From the NCBI GenBank assembly GCA_019649675.1, contig BOWN01000001.1, forward strand, positions 480,868-544,867: 64,000 bases of DNA. The letters are read 5' to 3'. The position numbers and the translations under genes are program-made. Source of the stretch: Cryomorphaceae bacterium. Lineage in GTDB: Bacteria > Bacteroidota > Bacteroidia > Flavobacteriales > UBA7430. This document shows positions 60,508 through 64,000 of this stretch, one piece after another (the first letter of the stretch is position 1; each line of letters begins with the position of its first letter). Below the pieces are notes generated by a model. The model did no database searches, was not told where the DNA came from, and saw only the letters and a program-made list of their open reading frames with translations.

Positions 60508-61704
60508 TTAATATAAAAAAGAGTTATATGGATATCTTTTTGCGTGTATTTCTTTAATGCGATCGTATAGGTCAGCCTTAAAGTTGTCCCAATTGTCTTT
60601 CTTAGATGCAGAAATAAAAACACAATTATTGTTGTTCTTAGAAATCCATGTGTTCTTCCAATCTTCAAGTGAGTTGTTTTTCCGCGTTCTTGGTGTTAGG
60701 TCGTCTGCGTCTTTTAACTCATAGGCAAACAAATCTGTTTTATTAAAAACCATCAAGGTTGGTTTGTCAATCGCATGAATTTCATCTAAAATGCCGTTTA
60801 CAGAGTCTATCTGTTCTTCAAAGTTATCGTGCGAAATATCTACAACGTGAATTAAAAAGTCTGACTCTCGAACTTCGTCGAGGGTAGACTTAAAAGACTC
60901 TACTAGTTCGGTGGGTAGTTTACGAATAAACCCTACTGTATCTGACAGTAAAAATGGGACATTTTCAAGAACAACTTTTCTTACAGTGGTGTCTAGGGTT
61001 GCAAACAACTTGTTTTCTGCAAACACCTGTGATTTACTTAGCGCATTCATAATGGTAGATTTGCCAACATTGGTGTAACCCACCAGAGAAGCGCGTATCA
61101 TTTGGCCCCTATTCTTGCGCTGGGTGGCCATTTGTTTGTCGATGGTTTTAAGCTTTTTTTTCAAAAGCGAAATTCGTTCTCGAATAATTCTCCTGTCCGT
61201 CTCTATTTCGGTCTCACCAGGCCCCTTCATTCCTATTCCTCCTTTTTGCTTCTGCAGGTGCGTCCACATCCTTGTTAGGCGGGGCAATAAGTACTCGTAT
61301 TGTGCAAGCTCAACTTGTGTACAAGCATGTGCTGTTTGTGCTCTTCCCGCAAAAATATCTAATATTAAATTCGTTCTATCTAATATTTTGCGCTCACCAA
61401 AAACCGCTTCTATGTTTCGCAGTTGAGATGGGCTTAATTCGTCATCAAAAATGACAAGGTCAACATCGTTTGCTTCAACATAGGTCGCGATTTCATTAAT
61501 TTTTCCTGAACCAATAAAGGTTTTAGGGTTCGGATTGGACACCTTCTGAGTAAACCTTTTTACCGGATTTGCTCCCGCTGTTTCAACTAAAAAAGCAAGC
61601 TCGTCTAAATACTCTTTAGACTTTTTTTCATTTTGTTGCTGTGTAATAACACCCACCAACACCGCCTTTTCTCCTGTGGGTTTAATAATTACTTTTTGAG
61701 ACAT
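60508..61704 (-). CDS. hflX: Ribosome-associated GTPase HflX
   Basis: GTPase that splits or rescues stalled 70S ribosomes. The N-terminal HflX domain has NPKTFIGSGKINEIATYVEA and AQTAHACTQVELAQYEYLLP, with the glycine-rich GGIGMKGPGETEIETDRRII. The G domain shows G1 GYTNVGKST, G3 DTVGFIRKLP and G4 FNKTD. It is 398 residues and intact. It is transcribed with the small membrane protein 10 bases upstream. Confidence 0.96.
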   Translation of the reverse strand: MSQKVIIKPTGEKAVLVGVITQQQNEKKSKEYLDELAFLVETAGANPVKRFTQKVSNPNPKTFIGSGKINEIATYVEANDVDLVIFDDELSPSQLRNIEAVFGERKILDRTNLILDIFAGRAQTAHACTQVELAQYEYLLPRLTRMWTHLQKQKGGIGMKGPGETEIETDRRIIRERISLLKKKLKTIDKQMATQRKNRGQMIRASLVGYTNVGKSTIMNALSKSQVFAENKLFATLDTTVRKVVLENVPFLLSDTVGFIRKLPTELVESFKSTLDEVRESDFLIHVVDISHDNFEEQIDSVNGILDEIHAIDKPTLMVFNKTDLFAYELKDADDLTPRTRKNNSLEDWKNTWISKNNNNCVFISASKKDNWDNFKADLYDRIKEIHAKRYPYNSFLY

Positions 61705-61714
61705 AAATAGACTT

Positions 61715-62149
61715 TTATAGCCACGCAGACCATGGTATTTTGCTTAAAATCAAAACCAGGGCAAGACCAAAATAAATACACTTTATTTTATGTTTTAGAT
61801 GACTTGAAATGTCTTTTTTAGATTTTGAATAAGCCATTGTAATCAGAACAATGGCTAAAATCATCATTAATGGGTGCTCTAAGGTATATAGTCGTAAAGT
61901 TGAGTCTTTCATCGCTGCGCCAAGATCATTTAATCCGCTTGTGCTCATTGGGCTAACGAAATAAAGAATCCCACCAATTAAAAGCTGTATATGGGCAAGT
62001 ATCAAAAGAATTAATCCGTTTTTTCGATGGCCCTCTGTGTGTGGGTGTTGCCCGCGATAAGCGATTACTGACTTTACAAACGCGAAAAGCAACACTGTTA
62101 GCAATAAATAAGGCAAAAAACTATGAAGGTGTTTTAGTCCGATGTACAT
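61715..62149 (-). CDS. Four-helix membrane protein, cytochrome b-like in public annotation style
   Basis: A 144-residue integral membrane protein with four helices (SFLPYLLLTVLLFAFVKSVI; GLILLILAHIQLLIGGILYF; HPLMMILAIVLITMAYS; CIYFGLALVLILSKIPW). His residues at helix ends (LKHLHSF, LAHIQLL, LEHPLMM) could ligate heme, but this is unproven. It is upstream of hflX on the same strand. The function is unknown. Confidence 0.65.
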   Translation of the reverse strand: MYIGLKHLHSFLPYLLLTVLLFAFVKSVIAYRGQHPHTEGHRKNGLILLILAHIQLLIGGILYFVSPMSTSGLNDLGAAMKDSTLRLYTLEHPLMMILAIVLITMAYSKSKKDISSHLKHKIKCIYFGLALVLILSKIPWSAWL

Positions 62150-62259
62150 GTTTTAGGGTTTTGTTTTTACAAACTTACTAATTTTAAGGGCAATGCGTAC
62201 ACAAAAGAGGGGGTGCATTCCCGGAAATATATTAATTTCACGTTTGTAAAACTTAATTT

Positions 62260-64000
62260 ATGAAAAATCTATTGCTGTTGTTTGGCTTCTTGCTGGTTAT
62301 AATACATGCAGGTGCTCAAGAAAACTTTCCCGTAAACGGGGTTGTGTCAAAATACAATACCGTGCATGCTTTAATAAATGCTGAAATTCATATTGATGCT
62401 GAAACAAGCATAAAAAGAGCGGTCTTACTTGTGAAAGATGATAAAATTATTGAGGTGGGCAATGCTGTAGATATTCCTGAAAATGCAATTATTCACAATC
62501 TTGAGGGGGCGCACGTTTATCCTTCTTTTATTGACCCATACACCAATTATGGGCTCCCAAAAGTGAAAAAAACAGGAATGGAAGCCTCAACCTCAAATAA
62601 AAAGCAAAACTGTCGGTCCATTCTCTTGGAATGAAGCCCTTAAACCAGAGTTTGATGCCGCCGCTTCTTTTTCTCCAAACCAGGCTTCTGCCAAGTCTTT
62701 CCGTAGTGCTGGGTTTGGAACCGTGTTGACTTTTCAGAATGATGGTATCGTTCGTGGAAGCTCTAGCGTTGTTAGTCTTGGTGAAGGTGGTGCGCAAAAA
62801 GAATTACTTAAACCAAGGGCTATGTCACATTACGCGTTTTCTAAAGGCAGCTCTAGACAAAGTTACCCTAACTCATTTATGGGAGCAGTTGCTTTGCTGA
62901 GACAATCCATTTATGATGCAATATGGGCTCACCACAATCGCGACCAAAGAAACTTAAGTTTAACGGCATTGCATAACAATTTAAAGCTTAAGCCTGTAAT
63001 TGAAGTTGACAATCACAATGCTATTCGTAACGCCTTAGACTTGAGTAAAGAGTTTAAAATGAACTTTATTATTAAAGGTTCTGGTGATGAATATTTAAGC
63101 TTAGATGGTTTAAGTGGTGCGCAATTTATTCTTCCGGTAAACTTTCCTGATGCTTATGATGTAAGTGATCCGTATGAAAGTTTGAGCTTAAGCTTAGAAA
63201 AAATGAAACACTGGGAACTTGCGCCGGCAAACGCCGCGCTGTTGGCATCTAAGGATGTTGACTTTGCATTTACTGCTTTTGGGTTAAGTAATACTGAAGA
63301 TTTCCTAGACAGGGTTAAAAGCTGTGTAAAACATGGCTTGAGCGAGGAAACTGCGCTAAAAGCCCTTACAAGTGTTCCTGCAAAAATGCTCGGAATTTCT
63401 AATTCATATGGGTCTCTTAAAAAAGGGATGAAGGCGAACTTCATTGTTTGTGAAAAAAATCTTTTTCATTCTAAAAACAAAATACTCGAAAACTGGGTTC
63501 AGGGACATGCTTTTATAATAAATCCAAAACAAGGGCACGATTATAGGGGTAGTTATATCCTAAAAATAAATGGTGAAATTTTTCCTTTAGAGATCGTTGG
63601 TGAGAAAGAAAACTTAGGATGCTATGCTTATTTCTAAAGACACAACAAAGTGTCTTTTACCATAGAAAACGAGCTTATTAAAATCTCGTATAAAGATAGG
63701 GATGGGGTGGTTCGCCTTAGTGGTCATGGCAAAGACCCTATTGAGGGTCAAGGACAACTTTCTAACGGTAACTGGGTGTCTTTTTTAATTAAAAGAAAAA
63801 AAGGGTTTGAAGGCGAACAAAAAAACGTTGAGCAAGACAATGCGTTTATAAATGCAGACCCCGTTCAAGTATTAAACGATATGGGTGAGCGGTGGTTTCC
63901 TAACTCTGCATATGGTTGGCTGGAAAAGCCCGAACAAAAAGCCATACTTTTTAAGAATGTAACTCTGTGGACCAATGAAAATGAGGGGGTTGTTAAAAAC
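62260..64000 (+). CDS. Exported amidohydrolase family protein, partial and frameshifted
   Basis: Large periplasmic amidohydrolase of a Bacteroidota type normally near 1000 residues; only the first 580 or so are in the window. The signal peptide is MKNLLLLFGFLLVIIHAGA. NFPVNGVVSKYNTVHALINA, LLVKDDKIIEVGNAVDI and GAHVYPSFIDPYTNYG match the usual start. The barrel region includes FAFTAFGLSNTEDFLDRVKS and ALTSVPAKMLGISNSYGSLK with KKGMKANFIV. Frames change near 62605 and near 63640. After the second, SFTIENELIKISYKDRDGVV runs on to the right edge. Confidence 0.8.

Overview
The window looks like a chromosome segment of a low-GC marine Bacteroidota, most likely a member of the Flavobacteriales (Cryomorphaceae or Schleiferiaceae type). 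The evidence is a type IX secretion (T9SS) sorting domain, an S46 dipeptidyl peptidase, a DUF4270 lipoprotein, a HYC_CC_PP-type cysteine-rich protein, an alpha2 glycyl-tRNA synthetase, an N-terminal ATP-cone on the R2 part of ribonucleotide reductase, and many GCxD...DDGSC repeats in exported proteins. The genus cannot be named from sequence alone.

Layout. 1-24.9 kb is nearly all minus strand: an S46 peptidase cut by the window edge, a CotH-like lipoprotein, uvrC-hslR, plsC, asd, a 1589-residue exported protein with a lysyl-oxidase domain and T9SS tail, the SRP RNA, glyS, a polyprenyl diphosphate synthase, rlmN (divergent from an amidohydrolase), ispD, queA, truB, a GAF-type methionine sulfoxide reductase, hemL, hemB, an unknown gene and nfu. 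24.9-29.6 kb holds a gamma carbonic anhydrase, a flavodoxin, a bacilliredoxin and a single-chain ribonucleotide reductase in which R2 precedes R1. 29.6-38.3 kb is an accessory island next to a tRNA-Leu-like gene. Four copies of a roughly 150-200 bp repeat separate cassette-like units there: a GIY-YIG-like nuclease, an exported leucine-rich/Lcl-domain protein, an EcoRI-family adenine methyltransferase paired with a DUF262-HNH endonuclease, an unknown protein, a polytopic membrane protein and a small outer-membrane barrel. 38.6-46.4 kb returns to ordinary genes (SDR, DksA-like, prs, rplY, pth, alkB, a Kazal/VWC-like exported protein, a sulfotransferase). 46.4-48.9 kb is a poorly resolved exported repeat protein. 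49.2-57.3 kb carries glmS, DUF4270, a GT5 glycosyltransferase, panC, panD, a UPF0104 membrane protein, rfaE2 and radA. 57.3-60.4 kb is a probable copper/heavy-metal uptake cluster. hflX, a small membrane protein and an exported amidohydrolase cut by the right edge complete the window.

Sequence quality matters here. About twenty conserved housekeeping genes are broken by single-base indels, mostly in short homopolymers, while their neighbours (uvrC, nrdBA, glyS, queA, hflX) are intact. The broken set includes hemL, hemB, glmS, panC, panD, pth, radA and rplY. The most economical explanation is uncorrected long-read error, worst at 29.7-36.7 kb and 46.4-48.9 kb. Genes were therefore annotated over their reconstructed full span with approximate frameshift positions. 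The most notable biology is the exported lysyl oxidase, the R2-R1 fusion, and the tRNA-linked repeat/cassette island with a modification-restriction pair.
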